Assembly: GCF_947500975.1 (NCBI RefSeq)
Contig: NZ_CANMUE010000003.1
Location: 186,001 to 250,000, forward strand
Reading direction: 5' to 3'
Length of the DNA: 64,000 nt
Origin: an uncultured Polaribacter sp.
GTDB lineage: Bacteria; Bacteroidota; Bacteroidia; Flavobacteriales; Flavobacteriaceae
The position numbers and the translations under genes are program-made. The first letter of the stretch is position 1; every line of letters starts with the position of its first letter. Below the pieces are notes generated by a model. It saw only the letters and a program-made list of their open reading frames with translations. It was not told the DNA's origin and made no database searches. Shown one piece after another: positions 33,126 to 42,993 of the stretch.

Positions 33126-34553
33126 ATGCCAAATAATAGTAAAACAAAAATAGTTGCAACATTAGGACCAGCTACAGATAAAAAAGAAACGTTAGTAAAG
33201 CTAGCTAAAGCTGGGGTTAATGTTTTTAGAATTAATTTTTCTCATGCAGATTACGATGATGTAAAAAGAAAAGTGAAAACCATAAGAGAGATTAATGAAG
33301 AAAATGGGTTTAATGTTGCCATTTTAGCTGATTTACAAGGTCCAAAATTAAGAGTTGGAGTTATGGAAGAGGGCGTGATTTTAGAAGATGGACAAACTTT
33401 TAAATTTACTACTGAAAAATGTATTGGTACAAAAGAAAAAGCTTTTATGACTTATCAGCGTTTTCCAAAAGATGTAAAAGCTGGAGAACAAATATTGGTA
33501 GATGATGGTAAACTTTTATTTGAAGTTGTATCAACAAATAAAGAAAATGAAGTTATTGTTAATGTAATAGTTGGTGGGCCTTTAAATTCTAAAAAAGGAG
33601 TGAATTTGCCAAATACAGCAATATCTTTACCAGCATTAACAGAAAAAGATAAAGAAGATGCAGTTTTTGCATTAGGATTAGATATAGATTGGATGGCATT
33701 ATCTTTTGTAAGAACTCCAGAAGATTTAAGAATGTTGCGCGATTTGATTGCTGAACATTCAGAATACAGAGTTCCAGTAATTGCAAAAATAGAAAAGCCA
33801 GAAGCAGTTAAAAATTTAGATGCTTTAATTCCTTATTGTGATGGATTAATGGTTGCCCGTGGAGATTTAGGTGTTGAAATTCCAATGCAAGAAGTTCCGT
33901 TAATTCAAAAGAAAATAGTTAGAAGAGCAAAAAGAGCAAGAATTCCTGTAATTATTGCTACTCAAATGATGGAAACTATGATTGAAAACTCTGTTCCAAC
34001 AAGAGCAGAAGTTAATGATGTAGCAAATTCTATTATGGATGGAGCAGATGCTGTAATGCTTTCTGGAGAAACTTCTGTTGGAAAACACCCAGAAAGAGTA
34101 ATTAAAAAAATGACTGAAATTATTAAAAGTGTCGAAAACTCTAGAATGATTAAAGTTCCTATTGAACCGCCACATATTAGAACTAATAGATTTATTACAA
34201 AATCTGTTTGTCATCACGCAGCTTTAATGTCAAATGATACCAATGCTGCGGCAATTTCTACACTAACAAATAGTGGTTATACAGCATTTCAAATTTCTGC
34301 TTGGAGACCAAGAACACACGTTTTAGCTTTTTCTACTGATAAAAGAATTTTAGGAAAATTAAATTTATTATGGGGAGTTAGAGCTTTTTATTATGATAAA
34401 AATTTATCTACAGATGATACTGTTGATGATGTAAATAGAATAGCAAAAAGTAAAGGCTTTATAAAATCTGGAGATATTGTTATAAATCTTGCTTCAATGC
34501 CAGCAGAGGCTAGAGGAATGGTAAATACATTACGTGTAACAGAAATAGATTAA
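33126..34553 (+). CDS. pyk: pyruvate kinase
   Basis: A 475-residue glycolytic enzyme making pyruvate and ATP from PEP and ADP. Motifs in order: KIVATLGPATDKKETL, NVFRINFSHADYDD, ILADLQGPKLRVG, the lid domain, the active-site region VIAKIEKPEAVKNLD, GLMVARGDLGVEIP and IIATQMMETMIENSVPTRAE, then the C-terminal domain with TNSGYTAFQISAWRP. Complete and typical. Coupled to the IPExxxVDY gene upstream. Confidence 0.97.
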   Translation: MPNNSKTKIVATLGPATDKKETLVKLAKAGVNVFRINFSHADYDDVKRKVKTIREINEENGFNVAILADLQGPKLRVGVMEEGVILEDGQTFKFTTEKCIGTKEKAFMTYQRFPKDVKAGEQILVDDGKLLFEVVSTNKENEVIVNVIVGGPLNSKKGVNLPNTAISLPALTEKDKEDAVFALGLDIDWMALSFVRTPEDLRMLRDLIAEHSEYRVPVIAKIEKPEAVKNLDALIPYCDGLMVARGDLGVEIPMQEVPLIQKKIVRRAKRARIPVIIATQMMETMIENSVPTRAEVNDVANSIMDGADAVMLSGETSVGKHPERVIKKMTEIIKSVENSRMIKVPIEPPHIRTNRFITKSVCHHAALMSNDTNAAAISTLTNSGYTAFQISAWRPRTHVLAFSTDKRILGKLNLLWGVRAFYYDKNLSTDDTVDDVNRIAKSKGFIKSGDIVINLASMPAEARGMVNTLRVTEID

Positions 34554-34572
34554 TTTATTAATCTTAAATTAC

Positions 34573-34605
34573 AAAAAAAGTCTTCGTTTTACGAAGACTT
34601 TTTTT
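34573..34605. terminator. bidirectional terminator between pyk and recX
   Basis: AAAAAAAGTCTTCG and CGAAGACTTTTTTT flank the loop TTTTA. It terminates pyk on the plus strand. On the minus strand the stem encodes the last recX codons (QKKSS and stop), so the recX terminator overlaps its coding end. Confidence 0.88.
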
Positions 34606-35080
34606 GTAAAACATTATTTACTGTTTCGAAAATTAAATTATTTTCAAAACCTTTTCTCATTAAAAAATCAATCAGTTTTTTCTTCCTTTTGTAAATATTT
34701 GACTCAGAAATTACAACATTTCTGTTTTCTGTAATTTTATAAATAGTAACAATATATTCTTCATCGTCAATTTCTTTTAAAGCTGTTTTAATATTGTAAG
34801 CAGAAATATCTTTAAACTTTAGTTCTCTTACAATACGTTGTTTTCCCCAATTTTTAATTCTGAATTTACCCCTAGCAAAACTCTTAGAAAAACGTTCTTC
34901 GTTTAAAAAATTATCTTTCATTAAGCTTAACAAAATGAGTTCTCTAGCTTCAGGAATTAAATTAAATTCCTTCATTTTTTGTTCCACTTCTTTATGACAT
35001 CGATCTTGATAAACACAATAGTTTTCTAGCTTTCGCTTTATTTCATCAACCGTAAAAGATTTTTTCTTTTTTTCAAACAT
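34589..35080 (-). CDS. recX: regulatory protein RecX
   Basis: About 163 residues, a small all-helical protein that modulates RecA filaments. The tandem three-helix repeats are recognisable: VDEIKRKLENYCVYQDRCHK, SLMKDNFLNEERFSKSFARG, FRIKNWGKQRIVRELKFKDI and the C-terminal RKKLIDFLMRKGFENNLIF. The frame extends five codons upstream, but a TATTTTTG box ending four bases before MFEKKKK supports the shorter start. recA is not nearby. Confidence 0.85.
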   Translation of the reverse strand: MFEKKKKSFTVDEIKRKLENYCVYQDRCHKEVEQKMKEFNLIPEARELILLSLMKDNFLNEERFSKSFARGKFRIKNWGKQRIVRELKFKDISAYNIKTALKEIDDEEYIVTIYKITENRNVVISESNIYKRKKKLIDFLMRKGFENNLIFETVNNVLQKKSS

Positions 35081-35093
35081 TACCCAAAAATAC

Positions 35094-35129
35094 AAAAAGG
35101 GTTGAAATCATTATGATTTCAACCCTTTT
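35094..35129 (-). terminator. terminator of the RND efflux operon
   Basis: On the minus strand AAAAGGGTTGAAATCA, loop TAA, TGATTTCAACCCTTTTT. Its T run leads directly into the recX -7 box, so the terminator of one unit and the promoter of the next abut. Confidence 0.85.
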
Positions 35130-35176
35130 CTAGTTAACAAATTTTGTTTATTTCTAATCTTGTAGAATAAAATCAA

Positions 35177-38100
35177 TTAGATTTGATTTTTCTCATCCAA
35201 TCTTTGATCCATATTAAAAACAAGTTCAGCTTTTTTTTCTTGTTGATGAGGTAATTGTCCTTTAATTCTCATTTTAAACTTGGTAATTAAAAAGAACAAA
35301 ATAGGTACAACAATCAAGGTTAAGAAAGTTGCAATTAGCAAACCATATATAACTGTTTTTGCTAAAGGCCCCCAGAAAACAACATTATCTCCACCCATAT
35401 AAATGTGCGCGTTAAACTCACTAAATAAGGTAAAAAAGTTAATATTTAAACCAATTGCTAGTGGAATTAACCCTAAAATAGTAGTAATTGCTGTTAATAA
35501 AACAGGGCGTAAACGAGCTTTACCAGCTTTTACAACAGTTTCGTATAAGCTATCTAAAGGCAAATAATTTTTTTCAGAAATTCCGTCTTTAATTTTTCTT
35601 CTATTGATTAATAATTCTGCATAATCTAGTAGAACAACTCCATTATTTACTACAATTCCTGCCAAAGAAATTATACCAACCATGGTCATCATAATTACAA
35701 AAGAAGCACCTGTTATTACCAATCCTCCAAAGACACCAATAAAACTTAAAAAGATGGCCAACATGATAATTCCTGGTTTAGAAACCGAGTTAAATTGGAA
35801 AATCAAAATGAAGAAAATTAACATTAATCCTGTAAAAAAAGCACCCATTAAAAAAGCCATTTGCTTGTTTTGTTCTTCAATTTGACCTGTGTAATCAATT
35901 TTAATTCCTTTTGGTAAATTGTTAAAACTCTTCATAGAATTTTGAATTCTTGCTACCACAGCACCTGCATCTGTTTCTCCCGGAGAAAGCGCAGAATATA
36001 TAGTTACAACTCTTTTTACATTGTTATGTTTTATCGCGCTAAAACCAGAACTATTGGTTTGAGAGGCTACTGCAGAAACAGGAATTTCTTTTATTTTACC
36101 AGTAGCTTGATCTCTAAATGTTATTTTCTGATTAAAAACAGCACTTTTATCATATCTATGGTCTTTATTAAAACGAACGTAAATATCATAATCCTCACCA
36201 TTTTCTTTATAAATTCCTGCTTTATTTCCAAAAACGGCAGCTCTTAATTGTTGACCAACTTGCCCTGTGCTAACGCCTAATTCCCCTGCTTTTTTACGAT
36301 CAACTAAAACCTGCATTCCAGGTTTAGATTTGTTTACATCAATTTTTAATTCATCAACACCAGAAATACTTTGCGTGTTTAAATAATCGCGCATTCTTTC
36401 AGCTGTAAAAATTAATTCTTCATAATCTTCTCCATTCAATTCGATGTTAATTGGAGGTCCTACAGGAGGTCCATTTGCATCTTTTTCTACCGAAATTAAA
36501 ACCCCAGGATAAATACCAACAAGGGCAGCTTGTACTTTTTGACGTAAAATTTCACTGTCTTCTCCTCGTCTGTATTTATATTCACGCATAGAAGCAGTAA
36601 TTTTACCTTTGTGTGGCATTTCTGCAGATGAACCTCCATCTGTTTGCGGATTTCCTGCTCCTTCACCAACTTGAGAAACGGTGCTTTCTACCATAAAATT
36701 ATACCCATTATCTGTGTACATATCTTGGTTTAAAACGCCAGTAACTTTCTGTTCTATCTCTTTGGTAATTTGGTTTGTTTTCTCAATATCTGTTCCTTCA
36801 GGATATTCTATATAAACAATAATTTGATTTGGTTTATTATCAGGAAAAAATTCAATTTTTGTTCTTTGCTCTCCAACAGACCAACCAAAACCTGCAAATG
36901 CAACAAATAATAAAATAAAAGTTCCTATTACTAAAACATAAGGAGTCCAACCAGAAAGAGCTCTTTTTAATTGTTTTCCATACCAGTTTTCTAGTATAAC
37001 TAAAGTATTTTTCTGAAAGTAATTTGCAGCTTTTCTTAACACTAATCTATATACCCATAGCATAATCGCTGTGAATAAAATTAAAGTTCCTAGGGCATTG
37101 TATGTTCCTCCAAAAAAGAAAATTAACAAACCAACAACAGCCATAATACTGGTTAATTTAATAATGCTTTTTAACGGCATATCTTTATCTTCTGTACTCA
37201 TAAATTGAGAAACCAAAACAGAGTTAAAGAAAATTGCTACAAATAAAGACGAACCTAAAACAATAGATAAAGTAATAGGTAAAATAACCATAAATTGCCC
37301 CATTATTCCTGGCCAAAGACCTAAAGGAATAAAGGCAGCAACTGTTGTTGCAGTAGAAATGATAATAGGAAAAGCAATTTCTCCAATCCCTTTTTTGGCG
37401 GCTTCAACTCTAGTCATCCCTTCTTCATCCATTAAACGATACACGTTTTCTACAACCACAATTCCATTATCAACTAACATTCCAAGTCCCATAATTAAAC
37501 CAAAAAGCACCATAGTGTTTAAGGTGTAACCCATTGCCCCTAATATCATTAGCGACATAAACATAGACATTGGTATTGCAAAACCAACGAAAATTGCATT
37601 TTTAAATCCTAAGAAAAACATTAAAACAATAACTACTAAAATAACACCAAAAATGATGTTATTTACCAAATCGTCTACTTGACCAATTGTTTTTGGAGAT
37701 TGATCATTAGTAATGGTAACTCCTAAATCTGAAGGAAAATAATCTTTTTTAGCATCTGCTACAATTACACCAATTTTATCAGCAGCGGCAACCATGTTTT
37801 CGCCAGATCTTTTCTTAACATCTAGCATTACAACTGCTTCACCATTTTCTCTTGCGTACGTTGTTTTGTCTTTATCTTTAAAATAAATTTGAGCTACATC
37901 TTTTAAGTAAATAGGGTTTTGGTTTTCTGATTTGATAACAAAATCTCCTAAATCTGAAGGTTTATCAATTTCTCCAATAATTCTAATGGTTCTTCTCTGC
38001 TGGCTTGTAATAAAATTACCAGCAGACATAGTAACATTACCTCGATTGATGGCATTTGTAATATCATCAAAACTTACTTTTGCAGCCATCATTTTGTAAA

Positions 38101-38713
38101 TATCTACTGCAACTTCAATTTCTTTGTCTTGAGCTCCACGAATATCTACTTTTTTAATTTCGGTTAAATCTTCAATTTCATCTTGTAAATACTCTCCATA
38201 TTCTTTTAGTTTTGCAACTGGGTAATTTCCAGAAATATTGATATTTAAAATCGGAATTTCTTCAGACATACTTAGCTCAAAAATATTAGGGGTAACTTTT
38301 GCTCCATTAAAAGTTGGCCAATCTTCACCAGCTGTTTCTTGATCTATTTCGTCTTTTACTTTCTGCTTTGCTTTATTTACATCAATGCTTTCATCAAATT
38401 CTACAGTAATAATAGAATAATCTTCTTGAGATGTTGATGTAATTTTAACAACATTACTTACCGATTTTAGTTTGTCTTCTAATGGGTTTGTAATCAGTTT
38501 TTCAATATCTTCTGCAGTATTTCCTGGATATACAGAGCTAATGTAAATTTTGGTTTCATTTATTTCAGGAAAATTTTCTCTAGGCATGGTAAAATATGCC
38601 GAAATTCCTAAATAAAGAATTAAAAACATTAAGACATAAATAGTAGTTTTATTATTTATTGCCCAAGAAGAAAGTTTAAATTCTTTATCTACTTGTTTGT
38701 TTTTCTTAGCCAT
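35177..38713 (-). CDS. RND efflux transporter permease
   Basis: A 1178-residue inner-membrane RND pump of the AcrB/HAE type. One N-terminal helix precedes a porter domain (EINETKIYISSVYPGNTAED, RGAQDKEIEVAVD). Then come clustered helices with VDNGIVVVENVYRLMDEEGM and the matching ATTVAAFIPLG, a second porter domain and the second bundle with VNNGVVLLDYAELLINRRKI and RLRPVLLTAITTILGLIPLA. It is somewhat longer than classic AcrB because of an insertion with extra helices after the first half (IMAVVGLLIFFFGGTYNALG). Driven by proton influx; the substrate is unknown. Last gene of a tetR-tolC-hlyD-RND operon. Confidence 0.93.
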   Translation of the reverse strand: MAKKNKQVDKEFKLSSWAINNKTTIYVLMFLILYLGISAYFTMPRENFPEINETKIYISSVYPGNTAEDIEKLITNPLEDKLKSVSNVVKITSTSQEDYSIITVEFDESIDVNKAKQKVKDEIDQETAGEDWPTFNGAKVTPNIFELSMSEEIPILNINISGNYPVAKLKEYGEYLQDEIEDLTEIKKVDIRGAQDKEIEVAVDIYKMMAAKVSFDDITNAINRGNVTMSAGNFITSQQRRTIRIIGEIDKPSDLGDFVIKSENQNPIYLKDVAQIYFKDKDKTTYARENGEAVVMLDVKKRSGENMVAAADKIGVIVADAKKDYFPSDLGVTITNDQSPKTIGQVDDLVNNIIFGVILVVIVLMFFLGFKNAIFVGFAIPMSMFMSLMILGAMGYTLNTMVLFGLIMGLGMLVDNGIVVVENVYRLMDEEGMTRVEAAKKGIGEIAFPIIISTATTVAAFIPLGLWPGIMGQFMVILPITLSIVLGSSLFVAIFFNSVLVSQFMSTEDKDMPLKSIIKLTSIMAVVGLLIFFFGGTYNALGTLILFTAIMLWVYRLVLRKAANYFQKNTLVILENWYGKQLKRALSGWTPYVLVIGTFILLFVAFAGFGWSVGEQRTKIEFFPDNKPNQIIVYIEYPEGTDIEKTNQITKEIEQKVTGVLNQDMYTDNGYNFMVESTVSQVGEGAGNPQTDGGSSAEMPHKGKITASMREYKYRRGEDSEILRQKVQAALVGIYPGVLISVEKDANGPPVGPPINIELNGEDYEELIFTAERMRDYLNTQSISGVDELKIDVNKSKPGMQVLVDRKKAGELGVSTGQVGQQLRAAVFGNKAGIYKENGEDYDIYVRFNKDHRYDKSAVFNQKITFRDQATGKIKEIPVSAVASQTNSSGFSAIKHNNVKRVVTIYSALSPGETDAGAVVARIQNSMKSFNNLPKGIKIDYTGQIEEQNKQMAFLMGAFFTGLMLIFFILIFQFNSVSKPGIIMLAIFLSFIGVFGGLVITGASFVIMMTMVGIISLAGIVVNNGVVLLDYAELLINRRKIKDGISEKNYLPLDSLYETVVKAGKARLRPVLLTAITTILGLIPLAIGLNINFFTLFSEFNAHIYMGGDNVVFWGPLAKTVIYGLLIATFLTLIVVPILFFLITKFKMRIKGQLPHQQEKKAELVFNMDQRLDEKNQI

Positions 38714-38717
38714 TTTT

Positions 38718-39893
38718 CTACTTTTTATTGATCACTTTTACAACCTGACCATTATTAACACTTCTTGCTCCTTCTACAATTATTTCTGCATCTGTAGCAA
38801 GGTTTTTAGTAACTTCTATAAAGTCTCCTTGCGTTTTTCCTGTTTCAATGATTAGTCTTTCTGCAAGAGCTTCATTATTGTCTTTTTTATTTTTTACGAT
38901 ATAAATAAACTGCTCTCCATTTGCATTTTCTGATATGATACTTTGTGGAATTAAAATGGCATTTTCATTTGTATAATCGTTCAATTTTAACCTTGCTGTT
39001 AAGTTTGGTTTTACTTTTCCTTTTAAATTAGGAACACCAATTTCAATTTTAAAAGATCTATTACTAGGGTTGATAAAATTACCAACTTGTCTAATTTTAG
39101 AAGCTACAGTTTCTCCAAGAATAGGAAAATTTACTTCTACAGATTTGTTTTTTGTGATACTACCAATGTAATTTTCTGGTACTTCAGTTTCAATATACAT
39201 GTTAGATAGGTTTACAATTCTAAAAATTTCTGCTCCCATTCCTGGAGCAACAACAGTTCCTTTTTCTTTAAAAACATCATCAATAATTCCAGAAAAAGGA
39301 GCTCTAATGGTAGCTTTACCTAACTGGCTTTTTAATTGGTTTACGGCGCTATTTTGAGTTTCATAAGTTGCTTTGGCTTGTAAAAACTGAATTTCTGACC
39401 CAATTTTTTGATTCCACAATCTTTGTTGACGCTCAAACGTTGTTTTTGCTAATTGTGCATTTATTTTTAATTGTGCTAATTGTTGAGATAAACCTCCATC
39501 GTTAATTTTTGCTAAAACTTGACCTTTACTAACTTTTTGCCCTTCTTTTACAAAAACACTTTCTAAAATTCCTTGCATTTCTGGATATACCAAAACATTT
39601 TGTTTTGTTTGCACATTACCTTGTAGTTCAATAAAATGAGTGAAAACTTCTTCTTTTACTGCAAAAGTTGTAATTAATGGTATGTTTTTGTTTTCGTCTA
39701 AATTATCTAATTTATCGTTTATTTTTTTTAAGTCAGAAGATAATGCTTGTTGTTTTGCATCAATTTCTGCTTTTTTAGATTTTATTTGAGCAATATCATT
39801 TGTTGCTAAAACTTCATCTACAGTTTGTACTTTTTTATCTCCACAAGAAAATAAAATTAGTGTTACTAGTATTAGTGAATATATTTTTTTCAT
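38718..39893 (-). CDS. HlyD-type periplasmic adaptor, lipoprotein
   Basis: A 391-residue membrane fusion protein (MKKIYSLILVTLILFSC; lipobox LFSC), linking the RND pump with the TolC-like channel. A coiled-coil stretch (AKQQALSSDLKKINDKLDNL) is unusually N-terminal. Then come the lipoyl half-motif VYPEMQGILESVFVKEGQKV, the helical hairpin LAQLKINAQLAKTTFERQQR, the second lipoyl half IRAPFSGIIDDVFKEKGTVV and beta-barrel NLSNMYIETEVPENYIG. The stop lies four bases before the pump gene, so it is tightly co-transcribed. Confidence 0.92.
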   Translation of the reverse strand: MKKIYSLILVTLILFSCGDKKVQTVDEVLATNDIAQIKSKKAEIDAKQQALSSDLKKINDKLDNLDENKNIPLITTFAVKEEVFTHFIELQGNVQTKQNVLVYPEMQGILESVFVKEGQKVSKGQVLAKINDGGLSQQLAQLKINAQLAKTTFERQQRLWNQKIGSEIQFLQAKATYETQNSAVNQLKSQLGKATIRAPFSGIIDDVFKEKGTVVAPGMGAEIFRIVNLSNMYIETEVPENYIGSITKNKSVEVNFPILGETVASKIRQVGNFINPSNRSFKIEIGVPNLKGKVKPNLTARLKLNDYTNENAILIPQSIISENANGEQFIYIVKNKKDNNEALAERLIIETGKTQGDFIEVTKNLATDAEIIVEGARSVNNGQVVKVINKK

Positions 39894-39904
39894 CTCTTGT
39901 TTAA

Positions 39905-41236
39905 TTATTTTATTGGAATATTTAATGCGTTTTCTAAAGCTGCTTTTGTTGCAATAATATTTAACATTGCTTGTGTGTATGCAGTTTGTTGTGTGTATAA
40001 CTGGTTTTGAGCTTGTAATAAATCGAAATTTGTTGTTAAACCTTCATCAAATTTTACTTGTTGTTTCTTTTCAATTCTTTCAGCTAAGTTTAAATTTTTC
40101 TTTGCAGTTTGATAATTATCGATACTTAATTGATAATCGCTTTTTGCATTTTCTGCTGCTAAACTTAAACGTTGTTTTGTTTCCTCTAAACGGATGTCTG
40201 CAGTTTCTAAAGCAATTTTTGCTTGTGCAGTTCTTGCACTTCTTTTAAAGCTACTAAAAATGGGTATATTTAAACTTACGCCAAAAAGAGAAGAATTAAA
40301 CCACTCTTGATCACTGTTAAAAAAAGTAAATGTATTAGAGTTTGCAGTTGTACCATAATTTAAATATGCACTTAAACTTGGTAAAGCTTTACTTTGTTCT
40401 AGCCTCATTAAAAGATGTTTGCTTCTTCTATCGTTTTTTGCAATTTTAAAATCTATATGGTTGTCTAAAACAAAATTTCCACCAAGTAAATTTAAATCTG
40501 TATTTGTTAAAATTAAACCATCTAAAGTATCTGTTAAAATAAGTTTTGTGTTGATATTATTTCCTAAAGAAATATTTAATAATTTGTAAGCAATGTCTTT
40601 TAATCTTTTAGATGCTTTAATGTTGTTGTTGATGTTTCCTTTAATAATTTCAAACTGTTCTACATCTTCCAATTCAGATAAACCATTTTCATATCCAATT
40701 TTTGCACTTTTTAGAATTCTATCATTAACTTCTTTATTTCTTTCTAAAATTTCTATGTTTTTTTCAATTACTAAAACATTTCCATAAGCGTTAATTACAG
40801 TTTCTCTTGTAGTTAATGCTGTTTTTTCTTTAGCTTGTTCAGAAATTTGTAAATAGGTTTTAGCAGATTCTAAACCTACTAAATAAGAGCCATCAAATAA
40901 TAATTGAGTTAAAGTTGCAGTTGCATTTAAGTTCTGTTTTGTACCAAAAACAAACGGTTCATTTATTCCATCACCATCAAAATCTAAGATTGTTACTTGT
41001 TGTTTTAACCAATTTTGATAATCTACACTAGCACTTATTTGAGGTAAACCAATAGTTGTTGTTTCCCATTTTACTTTTTTTGCAGCTTTAATATCATTAG
41101 CTGCAACTTTGGTGTTATAGCTATTTTTTAGTGCGTATTTTACTGCTTCGTTTAAAGAAAGTTCTATTGTTTTTTCTTGCGCTTTTACAGTACATGTAAA
41201 AACAAAAAAACAAATTATGTATATATACTTTTTCAT
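39905..41236 (-). CDS. TolC family outer membrane channel
   Basis: A 443-residue outer membrane efflux protein with signal peptide (MKKYIYIICFFVFTCTVKAQ). The two internal repeats begin LSLNEAVKYALKNSYNTKVA and, in the second half, near LLMRLEQSKALPSLSAYLNY, each with long amphipathic helices (ALETADIRLEETKQRLSLAA, EKKQQVKFDEGLTTNFDLLQ). It provides the exit duct of the tripartite RND system. It starts directly after the TetR gene stop. Confidence 0.92.
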   Translation of the reverse strand: MKKYIYIICFFVFTCTVKAQEKTIELSLNEAVKYALKNSYNTKVAANDIKAAKKVKWETTTIGLPQISASVDYQNWLKQQVTILDFDGDGINEPFVFGTKQNLNATATLTQLLFDGSYLVGLESAKTYLQISEQAKEKTALTTRETVINAYGNVLVIEKNIEILERNKEVNDRILKSAKIGYENGLSELEDVEQFEIIKGNINNNIKASKRLKDIAYKLLNISLGNNINTKLILTDTLDGLILTNTDLNLLGGNFVLDNHIDFKIAKNDRRSKHLLMRLEQSKALPSLSAYLNYGTTANSNTFTFFNSDQEWFNSSLFGVSLNIPIFSSFKRSARTAQAKIALETADIRLEETKQRLSLAAENAKSDYQLSIDNYQTAKKNLNLAERIEKKQQVKFDEGLTTNFDLLQAQNQLYTQQTAYTQAMLNIIATKAALENALNIPIK

Positions 41237-41833
41237 TTATAACTGATTGTTTTTTAATTGATTTTCTAACTCTTTTAATCCTTTTTCTGTGGCAATTGCT
41301 CTTGTATGATACACTAAAGCCTCTTGTTCTAATTTTGGAATTTTATGATTTTCTACCGTATTTTCATGAACACTGAAAACTAATGTAAAATAAAATTGTG
41401 TTGCAGATTCTATATTAATATCACTTCTATAAAAACCTTCTTCTATGCCTTTTGTTAAGTTATTTTTCAAACATTCAGAAAACATTACAATTTCTTTTTG
41501 CATTGTTTTTTGATGAATTTTTGGGTAATATTTTTTTAACTGATAAATAGGCGAGGAAGATGCGTTTTGAAACATTTCTTTAAACATTTTTTTAACTTCA
41601 AAATTCTCTTTTATTGCATTAAAATTTTGATTTATAATCATGTTTATAACCATAAAACATGAATCATGCATAGTTGTTATAGTGTCTTCAACCAATGAAA
41701 CTTTGTTACTAAAATATTTGTATAAAGTTTTTTTAGAAATGCCTAAATCATTTGCAATATCATCCATGGTTACACTCTTAAAACCTAGTTTTAAGAATAA
41801 TTCACTTGCCTTTTCTATAATTTTTTCTTTCAT
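41237..41833 (-). CDS. TetR/AcrR family transcriptional regulator
   Basis: A 198-residue repressor. The N-terminal helix-turn-helix is SVTMDDIANDLGISKKTLYK YF-type (about residues 20-42); the remainder is the ligand-binding helical domain. First gene of the efflux operon and abutting the TolC gene without spacer. A perfect inverted repeat overlies its promoter, so autorepression relieved by an exported compound is the likely circuit. The ligand is unknown. Confidence 0.92.
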   Translation of the reverse strand: MKEKIIEKASELFLKLGFKSVTMDDIANDLGISKKTLYKYFSNKVSLVEDTITTMHDSCFMVINMIINQNFNAIKENFEVKKMFKEMFQNASSSPIYQLKKYYPKIHQKTMQKEIVMFSECLKNNLTKGIEEGFYRSDINIESATQFYFTLVFSVHENTVENHKIPKLEQEALVYHTRAIATEKGLKELENQLKNNQL

Positions 41834-41843
41834 CTTTCGATTG

Positions 41844-41884
41844 CAAAAATACGTAAGGAAACTTTAAAAACAAAAAAAGTTTCC
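41844..41884 (-). promoter_or_regulatory. promoter and TetR operator of efflux operon
   Basis: On the minus strand a TATTTTTG -7 box is preceded by the perfect inverted repeat GGAAACTTT - 10 bases - AAAGTTTCC, which covers the expected -33 region. Size and symmetry fit a TetR-family operator. The same repeat lies about 80 bases upstream of the divergent polyprenyl synthase gene. Confidence 0.65.
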
Positions 41885-41961
41885 AAAGTTTTAGTATTTT
41901 TTTTAGCATTTACCTTTAAAAGAAGAAATTCTTTACATTATTTTTACAAAAAAATACAGAT

Positions 41962-42933
41962 TTGGACATTTTACATTATCAACAAGAATTTTTAGATTAT
42001 TTGAAATCTAAAAACTGGATTAAAGAGCCTAAAAACTTATATGAACCTGTAGATTATATTTTACAATTAGGTGGTAAAAGAATACGCCCAATTTTAACAT
42101 TGATGGCTGCAGATATTTTTTCTGATAATTATAAAAAAGCAATGCCAGCAGCTTTGGCTGTTGAGGTTTTTCATAATTTTACATTGGTACATGATGATAT
42201 TATGGATGATGCTCCTTTACGAAGAGGTAAGCAAACTGTACATGAAAAATGGGATTTGAACAGAGGTATTCTTTCAGGTGATGTTATGCTCATTTTAGCC
42301 TATCAATATTTTGAAAACTATGAGCCAATTGTTTTTCAAAAACTGGCAAAATTATTCAGTAAAACTGCTTTAGAAGTTTGTGATGGGCAACAATTAGATG
42401 TCGATTTTGAAACTAGAAATGATGTTACTATTGATGAATATATTAATATGATTCGTTTAAAAACATCTGTTTTGGTTGCGGCAGCATTAAAAATGGGAGC
42501 AATTGTAGCAGAAACTGATGCTAAAAATGCCGACTTAATTTATGATTTTGGATTGAACCTAGGATTGGCTTTTCAGTTACAAGATGATTATTTAGATACT
42601 TTTGGAGATCCTGAAACTTTTGGAAAACAAATTGCTGGAGATATTATTGAAAATAAAAAAACATATTTATACCTTAAAGCTTTAGAGGTTGCAAATACAG
42701 AAGATAAAAATAAGTTACAGTTTTTTTATAACCAGAAATTAGAAGATAATTCAATAAAAATTGCTGAAGTAACTAGAATTTTTGAGCAAAACGATATTCC
42801 AAGTTTTGTAAAAGAATTAATAGAATATTATACACAAAAATCTTTCGATACTTTATCTTATATGGATATTACTGAGGCTAATAAGGAAAGTTTAAAAAGT
42901 TTTGGTTTATGGTTAATGAATAGAACCGTATAA
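41962..42933 (+). CDS. polyprenyl synthetase family protein
   Basis: A 323-residue trans-prenyltransferase condensing isopentenyl diphosphate onto allylic diphosphates. The first Asp-rich motif is LVHDDIMDDAPLRRG and the second FQLQDDYLDTFGDPE; GGKRIRPIL binds IPP. It starts with TTG (MDILHYQQEF). Product chain length, whether farnesyl/geranylgeranyl or the longer quinone side chain, cannot be fixed from sequence. Divergent from the efflux operon and upstream of a tRNA gene. Confidence 0.9.
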   Translation: MDILHYQQEFLDYLKSKNWIKEPKNLYEPVDYILQLGGKRIRPILTLMAADIFSDNYKKAMPAALAVEVFHNFTLVHDDIMDDAPLRRGKQTVHEKWDLNRGILSGDVMLILAYQYFENYEPIVFQKLAKLFSKTALEVCDGQQLDVDFETRNDVTIDEYINMIRLKTSVLVAAALKMGAIVAETDAKNADLIYDFGLNLGLAFQLQDDYLDTFGDPETFGKQIAGDIIENKKTYLYLKALEVANTEDKNKLQFFYNQKLEDNSIKIAEVTRIFEQNDIPSFVKELIEYYTQKSFDTLSYMDITEANKESLKSFGLWLMNRTV

Positions 42934-42946
42934 TTATTTAATTTTT

Positions 42947-42979
42947 TTTGCAAATTATTTAAAAATAATAGTACATTTG
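42947..42979 (+). promoter_or_regulatory. tRNA promoter
   Basis: TTTG, 21 bases and TACATTTG form a good Bacteroidota promoter ending 14 bases before the mature tRNA 5' end. Confidence 0.65.
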
Positions 42980-42993
42980 CAGCCTAAATTATA

